Source: Methyloceanibacter methanicus
Lineage (GTDB): Bacteria > Pseudomonadota > Alphaproteobacteria > Rhizobiales > Methyloligellaceae
Direction: 5' to 3'
NCBI RefSeq assembly: GCF_001723285.1
Contig: NZ_LPWG01000012.1
Coordinates: 310,001-374,000 of the forward strand
DNA: 64,000 bases
A program made the position numbers and the translations under genes. Positions 1 to 12,008 of this stretch are shown one piece after another; position 1 is the first letter of the stretch, and every line of letters begins with the position of its first letter. The notes under the pieces were generated by a model. It was not told the DNA's origin, ran no database searches, and worked only from the letters and a program-made list of their open reading frames with translations.

Positions 1-1038
1 CCGGGACTTTGCCAATTGAGTCAGCGTGGGATTGAGGTTCGATCCAAGGACCTCGAAAAGATTTTGAAGCTGAGCGGGATCCTTGATTCGCTTCGCTGAT
101 TGAGACTTCTTGTGGACGATCAGAATATCGCCGGGGTCGGCTTCAGTGATGATTTCCGTCGAGTGAGTGGCAATAAGGATGTCAGGTCCGAGGTCAGTCA
201 GAATGTTTAAAAGTTGGCGCTGGAGGTCAGAATGCAGGTAGATGTCCGGCTCATCGATTATCAGTAGAGAGTCAGATTCTGATCTCAGGACATAAGTCAG
301 CATCTGGCACCAGACCTGAAAGCCGAACCCAGCCCAAAAAATCTCCCTTGGATACCGTTCTTCAGGACAGAACATGCGTAGAGTTGCTTTTCCGTCCCCG
401 TATTCCGGTTCGGGTCTCTCTATGTCCATGCCCGGCCAGGTTTCCCGGACTAGCGTGCGAAACTCATCAAACTTGTCGCCGAAGTGATACCAAATGTTTC
501 TGAAGTTTCTGGACGCGCGATGCGTCAGCAAAGCCTGTCGCGCCGCCTCAGATTTGTATAGGGGCTCGTCATGTTCCACGGGCCCCAAGACCGGAACAAA
601 ACCAATGGTCGCGGTGTAGGTGCTCTTGAATACGGCCGGAGTGCGAACCGGGCGGCCGACTGGATTGCAGATCAGGTAACATACGCCCACCTCCGGGAAA
701 ATCAGATGGAGCTCGTTGCCGTCTGAAAGTTTGAATTCAATCTTCGCAGGGTTCTCCTCATCATAGTTCGTAAAAACGTTCTCCGTTGAGATCGGAAGAT
801 TCTCCAAAAAGATGCGATAGCCATGATCAGACAGGTCGCCGACACGCACCGGTTCCGGTCTGCGAGACCTTGCACGTCGCAGCCCTTCCGCCAGGATGCG
901 GAAAGCACCAAGGATCGTGGATTTTCCGGCGTTGTTGGGGCCTACAAGTACGTTGAAGTGGCGCAACTGTACGGAGAAATTCTTCAACGCCTTGTAGTTG
1001 CGAAAGCGCACGGACGAGAAACGTTGATCGACAGGCAC
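1..1038 (-). CDS. AAA/OLD-like ATP-binding protein, 3' end beyond the window
   Basis: The minus strand reads open from a GTG at 1038 to the left edge (346 codons, same frame throughout). A TAG lies five codons upstream of this GTG. Visible motifs are Walker A GPNNAGKST at residues 33-41, a Walker B LLIIDEPDIYLH near residues 255-268, and ATHS near 288, the order seen in AAA_15/AAA_21 ATPases of the OLD/RecF-like type. Relatives often carry a TOPRIM-like or DUF4435 domain after this point; that part would lie outside the window, so it is inference. G+C and codon use look clearly lower than in uvrA next door, suggesting acquired DNA. Such ATPases are common in anti-phage modules, but no partner gene is visible here. 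Confidence 0.85.
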   Translation of the reverse strand, partial: MPVDQRFSSVRFRNYKALKNFSVQLRHFNVLVGPNNAGKSTILGAFRILAEGLRRARSRRPEPVRVGDLSDHGYRIFLENLPISTENVFTNYDEENPAKIEFKLSDGNELHLIFPEVGVCYLICNPVGRPVRTPAVFKSTYTATIGFVPVLGPVEHDEPLYKSEAARQALLTHRASRNFRNIWYHFGDKFDEFRTLVRETWPGMDIERPEPEYGDGKATLRMFCPEERYPREIFWAGFGFQVWCQMLTYVLRSESDSLLIIDEPDIYLHSDLQRQLLNILTDLGPDILIATHSTEIITEADPGDILIVHKKSQSAKRIKDPAQLQNLFEVLGSNLNPTLTQLAKSR

Positions 1039-1125
1039 TGCTCTAGCCCACTAGTCAAACCCATACCTGAGAGAGTTTACGCAGCTTTGCTACTATAGGT
1101 AGTCCGAAAAGCCGTCCTTAAGGCT

Positions 1126-4100
1126 CTACTCCCCCACCACAGCCTTCTTCCGTGTGCTGCGTTTTGGTTTGGTGGCGGACGTCTTTCCGTTAGCCGATTT
1201 TCCGTTCGCATTCTTGTCAGCGCCAGCACTCTTGCCGTTCGCGGCCTTCGCACCGCCTGACCTCGCCGCTGATTTCGCAGGTGCGCGGGTTGCGCCGCCG
1301 CGCCGGTCGAGCAGCTCCTTCAGATACTGCCCCGTATAGCTGTCCTTGACGGCCGCCACCTCTTCGGGCGTGCCGGTGGCGACCACGTGGCCGCCGCCGT
1401 CGCCGCCTTCGGGGCCGAGGTCGACGATGTGGTCCGCCGTCTTGATGACTTCGAGATTGTGCTCGATGACGATCACGGTGTTGCCCTGGTCCACCAGCTC
1501 GTGCAGCACTTCGAGTAGCTTCGCTACATCATGAAAGTGAAGGCCGGTCGTTGGCTCATCGAGAATATACAGTGTACGTCCCGTCGCGCGTTTGGACAGC
1601 TCCTTGGAGAGCTTGATGCGCTGGGCCTCGCCGCCGGACAGCGTCGTCGCCTGCTGGCCCACATGGATATAGCCGAGCCCGACGCGTTTGAGCGTCTCCA
1701 GCTTGTCGCGCACGCTTGGCACCGCCTTGAACAACTCGGCCGCCTCCTCGACGGTCATGTCGAGCACGTCGGCGATGGACTTGCCCTTGAACTTGATCTC
1801 CAGCGTCTCGCGGTCGTAGCGCTTGCCCTTGCACACGTCGCAGGTGACGTAGATGTCCGGCAGGAAGTGCATCTCGATCTTGATGACGCCGTCGCCCTGG
1901 CAAGCCTCGCAGCGCCCACCTTTCACGTTGAAGGAGAAGCGCCCCGGCTTGTAGCCACGCGTCTTCGCCTCGGGCAGCTCGGCGAACCATTCCCGGATGG
2001 GCGTGAAGGCGCCCGTATAGGTCGCGGGGTTCGAGCGGGGCGTGCGGCCGATCGGGCTCTGGTCGATGTCGATGACCTTGTCGAGATGTTCGAGCCCTTC
2101 GATCGCGTCGTGCTCGCCGGGCAGCTCGCGGGCGTTGTTCAGCTTGCGGGCCACCGCGCGGTAGAGCGTCTCGATGAGGAAGGTGGACTTGCCGCCGCCC
2201 GACACGCCCGTCACGCAGGTGAAGAGGCCGAGCGGCAAGTCCACGTCGATGTTTTTCAGATTGTTCTCGCGCGCGCCTTTGACGGTGAGGCGCCGGCCGC
2301 GTTTCGGCTTGCGGCGCGCCGAGGGGAGCGGGATCTGCTTGAGCCCCACGAGATACTGCCCGGTGAGGCTGTCGGGGTTCTGCATGATCTGCGCCGGCGT
2401 GCCTTCCGCCACGACCGCGCCGCCATGGGAGCCGGCGCCGGGGCCCATGTCCACCACGTGGTCGCTCTCCAGGATCGCGTCCTCGTCATGCTCCACCACG
2501 ATCACCGAGTTGCCGAGATCGCGCAGGTGCTTCAGGGTGTCGAGCAGGCGCGCATTGTCGCGCTGGTGGAGGCCAATCGACGGCTCGTCGAGCACGTAGA
2601 GCACGCCGGTGAGCCCTGAGCCGATCTGGGAGGCGAGGCGGATGCGCTGGCTCTCGCCGCCTGAGAGGGTGCCTGAGGCGCGGGCGAGCGTGAGATATTC
2701 GAGCCCGACGTCGTTGAGGAAGGACAGCCGCTCGCGGATCTCTTTCAGGATGCGCTCGGCAATCTCGTTCTGTTTCGGGGTGAGTTCGCCGGGGAGCGCG
2801 TCGAACCACTCCTTGGCCTCGAGGATCGACATGTCGGTGACTTCGCCGATATGGAGCCCGGCGATCTTCACCGCGAGCGCCTGCGGCTTCAGCCGGTAGC
2901 CGAGACAGGCCTCGCAGGGCTGGTCGGACTGGTAGCGCTCCAGCTCCTCGCGCACCCAGTTGGACTCGGTCTCGCGCCAGCGCCGCTCGATATTGGTGAT
3001 CACCCCTTCGAACGGCTTCTGGGTCTCGTAGCGGCGCACGCCGTCGTCATAGGTGAAGGTGACCTCGTCGATGGAGCCGTACAGCACGATCTCGCGGAAG
3101 TCCTCCGGCAGGTCCTTCCACGGCTTGGTCATGGGTTGCTTGTAGTGCTTGGCGACCGCTTCGAGCGTCTGCTGGTAATAGGGCGATGTCGCGCTCGTGC
3201 GCGTCCAGGGCGCGATGGCGCCGCGGTTGAGCGAGAGCGCATCGTTCGGCACCACCAGGTCCGGCTCGAAGAACAGCTCCGTGCCGAGCCCGTCGCATTC
3301 GGGGCAGGCGCCATAAGGGTTGTTGAACGAGAACAGGCGCGGCTCGATCTCCTCGATGGTGAAGCCCGAAACGGGGCAGGCGAACTTCGCCGAGAAGATG
3401 AGGCGCTTGTCCTCTCCGGGCCCGCGCTCTTCGGCGAACTCGGCGATGGCGATGCCGTCGGAGAGGCCAAGTGCGGTCTCGAGCGAGTCCGCGAGGCGCG
3501 CGGACATGTCGGACCGCACCACGACCCGGTCCACCACCACGTCGATATCGTGCTTCAGCTTCTTGTCGAGCTTCGGCGCCTCGGCGATCTCGTAAAACTG
3601 ATTGTCGATCTTGACCCGCTGGAAGCCCTTCTTCTGGAGATCGGCCAGTTCTTTCCGGTATTCGCCCTTGCGGCCGCGCGCGATGGGCGCCAGCAGATAA
3701 AGCCGCGTGCCTTCGGGGAGCGCCAGCACCCGGTCCACCATCTGGCTCACGGTCTGGCTCTCGATGGGAAGCCCTGTGGCGGGAGAATAGGGGATGCCGA
3801 CCCGCGCCCAGAGCAGGCGCATATAGTCGTAGATCTCCGTCACCGTGCCCACGGTCGAGCGCGGGTTCTTGGAGGTGGTCTTCTGCTCGATGGAGATGGC
3901 CGGCGACAGGCCCTCGATATGGTCCACGTCCGGCTTCTGCATCATGTCCAGGAACTGGCGCGCGTAGGCCGAGAGGCTCTCCACATAGCGCCGCTGCCCC
4001 TCCGCATAGATCGTGTCGAAGGCCAGCGAACTCTTGCCGGAGCCGGAAAGTCCTGTGATCACAACGAGTTGTTCGCGCGGCAGGTCCAGGGACACGTTCT

Positions 4101-4149
4101 TGAGATTGTGCTCCCGGGCGCCGCGAATGGAGATGGATTTTGCCGTCAT
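1126..4149 (-). CDS. uvrA: UvrA, excinuclease ABC subunit A
   Basis: DNA damage recognition ATPase of nucleotide excision repair; it loads UvrB on lesions. About 1007 residues from the ATG at 4149 ([10 protein letters not shown]); the reading frame stays open 13 codons further up, but this start matches the conserved N-terminus. Walker [10 protein letters not shown] lies at residues 33-41, a second Walker A (GVSGGGKST) starts the C-terminal ABC half, and both ABC signatures ([16 protein letters not shown]) are present. The C-terminal zinc module keeps CEAC and CDVC. In the first zinc module the leading pair reads CPVS, so one cysteine is absent. The C-terminus ends in a long Ala/Lys/Gly-rich tail. 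The frame is intact. Confidence 0.98.
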   Translation of the reverse strand: MTAKSISIRGAREHNLKNVSLDLPREQLVVITGLSGSGKSSLAFDTIYAEGQRRYVESLSAYARQFLDMMQKPDVDHIEGLSPAISIEQKTTSKNPRSTVGTVTEIYDYMRLLWARVGIPYSPATGLPIESQTVSQMVDRVLALPEGTRLYLLAPIARGRKGEYRKELADLQKKGFQRVKIDNQFYEIAEAPKLDKKLKHDIDVVVDRVVVRSDMSARLADSLETALGLSDGIAIAEFAEERGPGEDKRLIFSAKFACPVSGFTIEEIEPRLFSFNNPYGACPECDGLGTELFFEPDLVVPNDALSLNRGAIAPWTRTSATSPYYQQTLEAVAKHYKQPMTKPWKDLPEDFREIVLYGSIDEVTFTYDDGVRRYETQKPFEGVITNIERRWRETESNWVREELERYQSDQPCEACLGYRLKPQALAVKIAGLHIGEVTDMSILEAKEWFDALPGELTPKQNEIAERILKEIRERLSFLNDVGLEYLTLARASGTLSGGESQRIRLASQIGSGLTGVLYVLDEPSIGLHQRDNARLLDTLKHLRDLGNSVIVVEHDEDAILESDHVVDMGPGAGSHGGAVVAEGTPAQIMQNPDSLTGQYLVGLKQIPLPSARRKPKRGRRLTVKGARENNLKNIDVDLPLGLFTCVTGVSGGGKSTFLIETLYRAVARKLNNARELPGEHDAIEGLEHLDKVIDIDQSPIGRTPRSNPATYTGAFTPIREWFAELPEAKTRGYKPGRFSFNVKGGRCEACQGDGVIKIEMHFLPDIYVTCDVCKGKRYDRETLEIKFKGKSIADVLDMTVEEAAELFKAVPSVRDKLETLKRVGLGYIHVGQQATTLSGGEAQRIKLSKELSKRATGRTLYILDEPTTGLHFHDVAKLLEVLHELVDQGNTVIVIEHNLEVIKTADHIVDLGPEGGDGGGHVVATGTPEEVAAVKDSYTGQYLKELLDRRGGATRAPAKSAARSGGAKAANGKSAGADKNANGKSANGKTSATKPKRSTRKKAVVGE

Positions 4150-4230
4150 GCTGGGAGCTAATGTCGGGGGATGGAGGCTAGCGCGCAAGGCATAAGAGGC
4201 CGCAGGGGCGGGAAGACGGGCCGTTTTTCG

Positions 4231-5798
4231 TCAGGAAAGCAGCGCCAGCTTCTTCAGGCGCGACCGGATCGCGCCGGGCTTGCGGCCCAGGATCTCGGCG
4301 ATCGCGGTGACGCTTTCGCCCACATGGTGCAGACGGCGCAGCTCCTGTTCTTCCGCGTCCGTCCAGGGGGCATAGGCTTTGCCGTGGGTCTGGCGTAGGG
4401 CGGCAACGTCGTAACTTTTCCCGGACGTATCGGCCGCGCTTGCCCCGTGGGCTTCCATGAACGCCTGCTGCCGCAGGTCGAGCTCCTTTGGCCCGAGACG
4501 CGTCAGGGCCTCAAGCGCGTCGGCCGAGGCACTGCGGAACTCGGCGTCCTTCTCGATGGCCTGGGGATGGACCTGCAACGCGCGCTCGTTGAGCCCCAGG
4601 AGTTGCAGCCCTTTGAGACTGCGCAGGCGCGAGAGCGCCACATAGCCCTGGCCGTATTCGAAGGCCTGTGAGAGATCGATCACGGCGGCGTCCAGGGACA
4701 TGCCCTGGCTCTTGTGGACGGTGATCGCCCAAGCCAGCCGCAGCGGGTGCTGGGTGATGCTGGCGCGTTCGGTGCCGCTCTCCTCGATCTTCCATGTCAC
4801 GGGCTCGGCGACGATGCGCTTGCCGGCCTTCGTGCGCACCACCGGCGTGCCGGTTTCGGCGTCGAAGTCCTCCACCAGCCCCAGCGTGCCGTTGACGTAG
4901 CGTCCCGCCGGATCGTTCTTGGTGAACATCACCACGGCTCCCAGCTTCAGCGCCAGCGTTTCCGGCGAAAGGCAGCCGCGCTTCAATGCGTCGATGGAGA
5001 ATTGGGCGCCCTTGGCCGTCATGGCAAAGATGCGCGGTTCGCCCTCGAGCTTGCCGAGTTGCTGCCGGTTGATGTCGTCCACGGCCGCATTGTGGGTGAA
5101 CAGCCGCGTCCGGGTGGGCGGCAGCGTGTCGTGGGCGACAAGGCGCGAGGCAAGGCGCTCCCGGTGAGTGCCTGTGCAGGCGTTGCCGCGGATCGCATCG
5201 AGAATGTCGAGAAAGGGCTGGTCGTCCTGGCGGTGCTGTTCCGACAGATAGCAGACCGTGGGATCGAGATCCCGCCAGGCGCCGAACCGTGGGCGAACCC
5301 GGCATCCGACTCATCGCCGTCGCCGCCGAATTGCAGCATGCCGTCATTGGATTGCCGGCGCACCACGGGCGGCAACTGGAAGAAATCGCCCACAAGCACG
5401 ACCTGGATGCCGCCGAACGGCGCGTTCGTCGCCCGGACGTGCCGGCAGACCGTGTCGGCCAAGGTCAGGGTCCGCGCCGGCAGCATGGAGACTTCGTCGA
5501 TGACGAGGACCTTGGTCTTTTCGATGCGCGCCGCCAGGCGGCGGTTGCTCGCGATCGTGTCCAGGTCGCGCCGGGTCAGGGCGTTCTTGACGCCGACTCC
5601 GCTCCAGGCATGGATGGTGACCCCATGACCATGGGTGGCGGCGATGCCGGTCGAGGCCGTATAGGCGTAAGGAATGCCCGCCTCGGCCAGGTCTTCCAGG
5701 TAGCGGTTCACCGTGTGGGTCTTGCCGCTGCCCGGCCGGCCCGTGAGAAAGACGCTAGCGCCGGTCTTGAGCAGCGCCAGGGCCTCGTCTTGCGTCAT
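4231..5798 (-). CDS. PIF1-like AAA helicase with C-terminal HTH (frameshifted)
   Basis: ATP-dependent DNA helicase of the bacterial PIF1/RecD2-like group. Starting at the ATG at 5798, Walker A GRPGSGKT is at residues 20-27, Walker B VLVIDE at 97-102 and GDFFQLPP at 138-145. The C-terminal half carries [10 protein letters not shown] and YVALSRLRS, the usual superfamily 1 motifs, then a SANT/HTH-like tail (WTDAEEQEL ... [11 protein letters not shown]). The two halves are in different frames. Near 5281 the reading FAHGSA must continue as [18 protein letters not shown], which needs one extra base in a GGCGCC run. A missing base from sequencing error is the simplest reading; real inactivation cannot be excluded. 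The gene lies between uvrA and ssb. Confidence 0.85.
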
Positions 5799-5821
5799 GC
5801 TATGGCCTCGTCTTGCGTCAT
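5781..5821. repeat. 23-bp tandem duplication over the helicase start codon
   Basis: GGCCTCGTCTTGCGTCAT occurs at 5781-5798 and again at 5804-5821, period 23. On the minus strand each copy reads ATGACGCAAGACGAGGCC, so the start codon and first codons of the helicase are doubled. The upstream copy is out of frame and ends after eight codons (MTQDEAIA then stop), so only the ATG at 5798 leads into the helicase. Confidence 0.9.
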
Positions 5822-5924
5822 GACAGTCTCCTATCGGGCGCACGCTCCGAACTGGGGAGGGCGGGGAATGGGTTATACCCATTCAAACGACATCAGCTCC
5901 GATTCGCGAGTGCCGAGACCATCC

Positions 5925-6483
5925 ATGACCATAACCCGTACCCAATATGCCATCGCCGCCGCGCTGATCGTGGCCACAGCGCTCGCGCTTTACGCGATGG
6001 GGCATCCGTGGATCTGCAAATGCGGCACCGTGAAGCTCTGGCATTTCCAGGTGGTGAGTGCGGAGAATTCCCAGCACATCGTCGACTGGTACACGCCCTC
6101 GCACGTCATCCACGGGTTCCTGTTCTACTTTCTGTTCTGGCTGGTGGCGCCGCGCGCCTCGTTCGGCACCAGGCTCATTCTCGCGATCGCCGTGGAAGCG
6201 GCCTGGGAGATCATCGAGAACACCGACTACGTGATCGACCGCTATCGCGAGGCCACGGTCGCACTCGATTACTACGGCGACAGCGTGCTCAATTCAGTGA
6301 GCGACGTTGCCTTCATGATCCTGGGCTTCGTGCTGGCGGCGTGGTTGCCCGTCTGGCTCACGGTGCTGATCGCGGTCGCGTCGAGGTCTTACCGGCATCA
6401 TGATCAGGGACGGGCTCGCGCTCAACGTGCTGATGCTGCTGTGGCCCAGCGAAACCGTGCTTCAGTGGCAGAACAGCCGGTGA
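5925..6483 (+). CDS. UPF0314 (DUF2585) membrane protein (frameshifted near its 3' end)
   Basis: Uncharacterised inner-membrane family of alphaproteobacteria, about 185 residues. The ATG at 5925 ([10 protein letters not shown]) opens the conserved frame: [54 protein letters not shown] and LDYYGDS are all present, with several hydrophobic segments. The ending family members share ([10 protein letters not shown] then LMLLWP) is found in another frame, from 6394 to the TGA at 6481-6483. Two single-base losses between about 6375 and 6390 would join them. Function is unknown. It is convergent with the MAPEG gene, after about 110 bases. Confidence 0.8.
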
Positions 6484-6591
6484 GTTCCGGCGCGTGTCAT
6501 GGTTCGGAGCCCAGCCGTCATCCCGAGGCGCGAGGGCGATCGCCCGAGTCTCGAAGGACGGCTGGGTACCTCGCCATGACGGATGCGGCGG

Positions 6592-7202
6592 CTAGAGCGG
6601 CACGCGGATGTCGAACACCATGATCAGGATCAGCCACACATAGGCGATGACGGTCGGATAGAACGTGACGCCGAAGCCGAGGCCCGCAAATACGGGTTCT
6701 TGTGATAGCCCACCCAGAACAGGATCCGGCCCACCACGAAGAGCCCTGTGAGGATCGGCAGCGTGCGCGCCTCCTCTATCGGGCAGTACATGGCAAGGCC
6801 CGCATTGGCGATGAAATAGGCCGTGAACTGCTCGAACGTGTTGAGGATGAACTTGGTGTTGATCTCGACCGGCGAGTTCGGCTTGGGCGTTGAGCCGACG
6901 AACATCGAGGGGTCGAGCCGCTGCGCGGCAACGATGCAAATGCCTAGGACGCCGGGAAGGATGGCGACCACGGCATCCTTGATGACGAGCGCCAGACGGT
7001 CGGCAATGCCCCAAGCGTCTGGCGTCCAATCCCAAAACGTCTTGCCGGCGGCGAAGACGGCCGCCGAAAACAACCAGTTGCCCACCAGCGTGGCGATGAA
7101 GGGCCACTGCATGGCGGTGAAGCCGAAATACTTCACTCGGGGGTCGCGCCGCTTGCCTTTCCGGCGCGTTGATGTCTGTCCCTGGCGGACCTGCCGCTGC
7201 AT
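6592..7202 (-). CDS. MAPEG family membrane protein (frameshifted near its C-terminus)
   Basis: About 203 residues with four hydrophobic segments. The pattern ending in [40 protein letters not shown] and then [12 protein letters not shown] is that of the MAPEG superfamily (membrane-associated proteins in eicosanoid and glutathione metabolism). The substrate is not predictable. The start is the ATG at 7202, preceded by AGGAA. The last about 30 residues lie in a second frame; one base appears missing at 6681-6685 after the codons for NPYLR. It is divergent from ssb across a 411-base gap. Confidence 0.75.
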
Positions 7203-7337
7203 CGTTCTTGCTTTTCCTGGATCTTAAGGCAGGCGGCCCCGGAGGAAGAGGCGCGCTACCGATACATTGTCTATCTTTTTGTTAGCCATAGGGCGGGCGC
7301 TCAGGAATCACAAGAGGGCAACACACTGGACGGGCGA

Positions 7338-7352
7338 GAACAAAACAGGTAC
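7338..7352. promoter_or_regulatory. Candidate LexA (SOS) box upstream of ssb
   Basis: GAACAAAACAGGTAC fits the alphaproteobacterial LexA pattern GAAC-N7-GAAC with one mismatch (GTAC). ssb is a frequent SOS target in this group, but the site is about 260 bases upstream of the ssb start, farther than usual. It could also serve the divergent MAPEG gene. Confidence 0.35.
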
Positions 7353-7492
7353 ATATGGATCGTTCCCGCTGATCCGACAGGCTGTGGACAGTTGGGACAG
7401 GGCGCTCAAGTCTCCTGGCACGCGAAGGTCCTTGCGCCTATCGTGCCGGATTGCCTTTTGCGGGCCCTGCGCCCGAAGAAGGGCGATGTGAC

Positions 7493-7588
7493 GCGGCAGC
7501 GCCAAGACAGCCCGCAGTATTAAGACAGGCGCGGCAGGGCCAAGACAGCCGCGGCAGCGCGAAGTCAGCCCGCAGCGCTAAGACAGCC
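7493..7588. repeat. Degenerate 18-20 bp tandem repeat upstream of ssb
   Basis: Five head-to-tail units of 20, 18, 20, 20 and 18 bases share the core GCGGCAGSGC..AAGACAGCC. Units begin at 7493, 7513, 7531, 7551 and 7571. The last ends about 25 bases before the ssb ATG, so the array would lie in the leader or promoter. It is not coding in the ssb frame from any plausible start. Its role is unknown. Confidence 0.75.
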
Positions 7589-7613
7589 GCGAAACGCAGG
7601 GGAGATCGGAAGC

Positions 7614-8078
7614 ATGGCCGGATCGGTCAACAAAGTCATTCTCATCGGTAATCTCGGAGCAGACCCGGAGGTTCGCCACACCCAGGACGGCCGTCCTATC
7701 GTCAATCTGCGCCTGGCCACCACCGACAGCTGGCGCGATAAATCGACGGGGGAGCGGCGCGAGAAGACCGAATGGCATCGGGTGGTGATTTTCTCCGAAG
7801 GGCTCGCCCGCGTGGCCGAGCAATATCTCCGCAAGGGCTCGAAAGTGTATGTGGAGGGCTCCCTGCAAACCCGCAAATGGGAAGATCAGTCCGGCCAGGA
7901 GCGCTACACGACCGAAGTCGTCCTGCAGGGGTTCAATTCGACGCTGACCATGCTGGACGGACGCCAGCAAGGCGGCGGCATGAACGAAAGTGGCGGTGGC
8001 GGCGATTTCGGCCGCACCAAACCGCTCAGCGGCGGCGGATCGTTCAACAAGGAACTGGACGACGAAATCCCGTTTTAG
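7614..8078 (+). CDS. ssb: Single-stranded DNA-binding protein
   Basis: Binds single-stranded DNA in replication, repair and recombination. It has 154 residues: the OB fold covers about residues 1-110 ([42 protein letters not shown]), followed by a Gly/Asn-rich linker and the acidic C-terminal tip DDEIPF, which docks partner proteins. The start ATG follows GGGGAGATCGGAAGC. In many rhizobia ssb is divergent from uvrA; here three genes lie between them. Confidence 0.97.
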   Translation: MAGSVNKVILIGNLGADPEVRHTQDGRPIVNLRLATTDSWRDKSTGERREKTEWHRVVIFSEGLARVAEQYLRKGSKVYVEGSLQTRKWEDQSGQERYTTEVVLQGFNSTLTMLDGRQQGGGMNESGGGGDFGRTKPLSGGGSFNKELDDEIPF

Positions 8079-8222
8079 GGTCTGAGGGGCAGTTCCCCTG
8101 GGGCTTCGTCTAGGGCCGGCGCGTCATCCCAATCCCGCATCCGCTGTAGGCGCGGTGCGACTGCCGCGAAGCGGCCGCCGCGTAAACTGCGTCACGCGAC
8201 GCCGCGATCGCGGTCACCGGGT

Positions 8223-8711
8223 CTATGCGTCGGTGGTCGACTCCATGCCGGAGACGTATTTGGAGCTGAACGTCTTCTCGCCGAGACGGTCCAGCAGGCT
8301 CAGCTGAAGCTCGAGCCAACTCTTGTGGCCTTCCTCGTCGAGGAGGATCTTCTCGAAGAGCGTGCGCGTTCCCACATCGGCCTGTTCGCCGGCCTGCATC
8401 GCCGCCTCGGTGTAGAACATGATGGCCTCTTCCTCGTCGGCGAGATCGGCCTTGAACATCTCCTCGAGGGACTTCGCCTTGACCGGCTTCTTGTAGAACT
8501 CGAGCTCCGGTTCGCCGTTCAGGAACATGATGCGGTTCATGTACTCGTTGGAGTGCCCCAGCTCCTCCTGCATCTCCTCGCGCATCTGGGCCGCCAGCTT
8601 GTCGAGCCCCCAGTCGTCCAGCGTGTGCGCGTGCAACTGATATTGATGCATCGCCGACAGCTCCATCGACAACGCTTTCTGAAGGTTCTTCATGGTCGTT
8701 TCGTTGCTCAT
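8223..8711 (-). CDS. bfr: Bacterioferritin-like ferritin
   Basis: Iron storage and ferroxidase protein, 162 residues from the ATG at 8711 (RBS AAGGAAG). The di-iron ligands are present when aligned by eye with E. coli Bfr: Glu in SMELSAMHQ, the Glu/His pair in EELGHSNEY, Glu in ADEEEAIMF, and Glu/His in DEEGHKSW. The residue matching the haem-ligating Met52 is Leu (EELGH against DEMKH), so haem binding at subunit interfaces may be lost. It is divergent from gyrA across about 510 bases, with a triple repeat directly upstream. Confidence 0.9.
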   Translation of the reverse strand: MSNETTMKNLQKALSMELSAMHQYQLHAHTLDDWGLDKLAAQMREEMQEELGHSNEYMNRIMFLNGEPELEFYKKPVKAKSLEEMFKADLADEEEAIMFYTEAAMQAGEQADVGTRTLFEKILLDEEGHKSWLELQLSLLDRLGEKTFSSKYVSGMESTTDA

Positions 8712-8745
8712 GTCATCGTCTTCCTTCTCAATGGAGGTCTTGATC

Positions 8746-8793
8746 AGGGGCGCCAAGACCTGGGAGCGCCAAAAAACTGGGAGCGCCAAAACC
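8746..8793. repeat. Three 15-17 bp repeats upstream of bacterioferritin
   Basis: AGGGGCGCCAAGACC (8746-8760), TGGGAGCGCCAAAAAAC (8761-8777) and TGGGAGCGCCAAAACC (8778-8793) lie head to tail, 35-82 bases upstream of the bacterioferritin start. The spacing is compatible with an iteron-like operator, but no known iron-regulator motif (Irr ICE, Fur or RirA box) is recognised in them. Confidence 0.7.
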
Positions 8794-9225
8794 TGCGGCA
8801 AGCATGTCCTGGTACGTCGGCATTGAAGCTTGTCTTTCAAGTGGGGCTAATACGTAGGCCTTCAATGCGACAGGCCAGCGCGCCCTCTTGCCCGGCAACC
8901 TATACGATACGATGCCATCCCGACAGGATCCCGCGCGGGGCTCCGAGCGAACGCGAACGCGCAAAGAATGGCCCCTGGAGCGTCACGAAACGACCCTTGC
9001 GAGGGGTTGAAAAATCCTGCGGTTTTTGCCTCGCATCGTGCCTCGGCAACTACTTGTATTATATAGCTAAAATCATGCCCATAAGCGGCCGATGGCGGTT
9101 GCAGAATCGGACTGAAATCAGCTATAGACATAGCTCCTCGAGCGCGTCCCCGAGACCAACGCGACCAAAGCGTTCTTTCGCATGGGCGAGCGTTCACCAA
9201 CCGACTTTAGAAGGCATTTCCGTCC
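8794..9225. other. Gap upstream of gyrA
   Basis: No supported gene. Short frames on both strands lack conserved features. A gyrA promoter candidate lies at 9099-9128, with an AT-rich patch (TTGTATTATATAGCTAAAAT) near 9052-9071. Confidence 0.45.
9099..9128 (+). promoter_or_regulatory. Candidate sigma-70 promoter of gyrA
   Basis: TTGCAG (9099-9104), an 18-base spacer, then TATAGA (9123-9128). It would give a leader of roughly 90 bases before the TTG start of gyrA. Confidence 0.4.
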
Positions 9226-12000
<2,775 letters not shown>

Positions 12001-12008
12001 CGGTCCCG

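Larger units (their letters stand above)
7203..7613. other. 411-base gap between the MAPEG gene and ssb
   Basis: No convincing gene. The open frames here are short and overlap the degenerate repeat at 7493-7588. The gap also holds a LexA-like site at 7338-7352. It should contain the promoters of ssb and of the divergent MAPEG gene, but no clear -35/-10 pair was recognised. Confidence 0.5.

Noticed and set aside
702-911. Minus-strand open frame inside the edge ATPase
   Set aside because: Another frame carries Walker A and Walker B motifs in one continuous reading; this one has none.
1085-1120. Terminator downstream of uvrA
   Set aside because: AGCC/GGCT stem of four pairs before TTTT is too short to support.
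1531-2619. Long open frame on the plus strand opposite uvrA
   Set aside because: It is the antisense shadow of a G/C-rich conserved gene; its translation has no family features. The same holds for the long frames opposite gyrA, recG, mfd, glmS and the TerC gene.
8075-8110. Hairpin AGGGG-CAGTT-CCCCT after ssb as terminator
   Set aside because: Five-pair stem without a following T-run.
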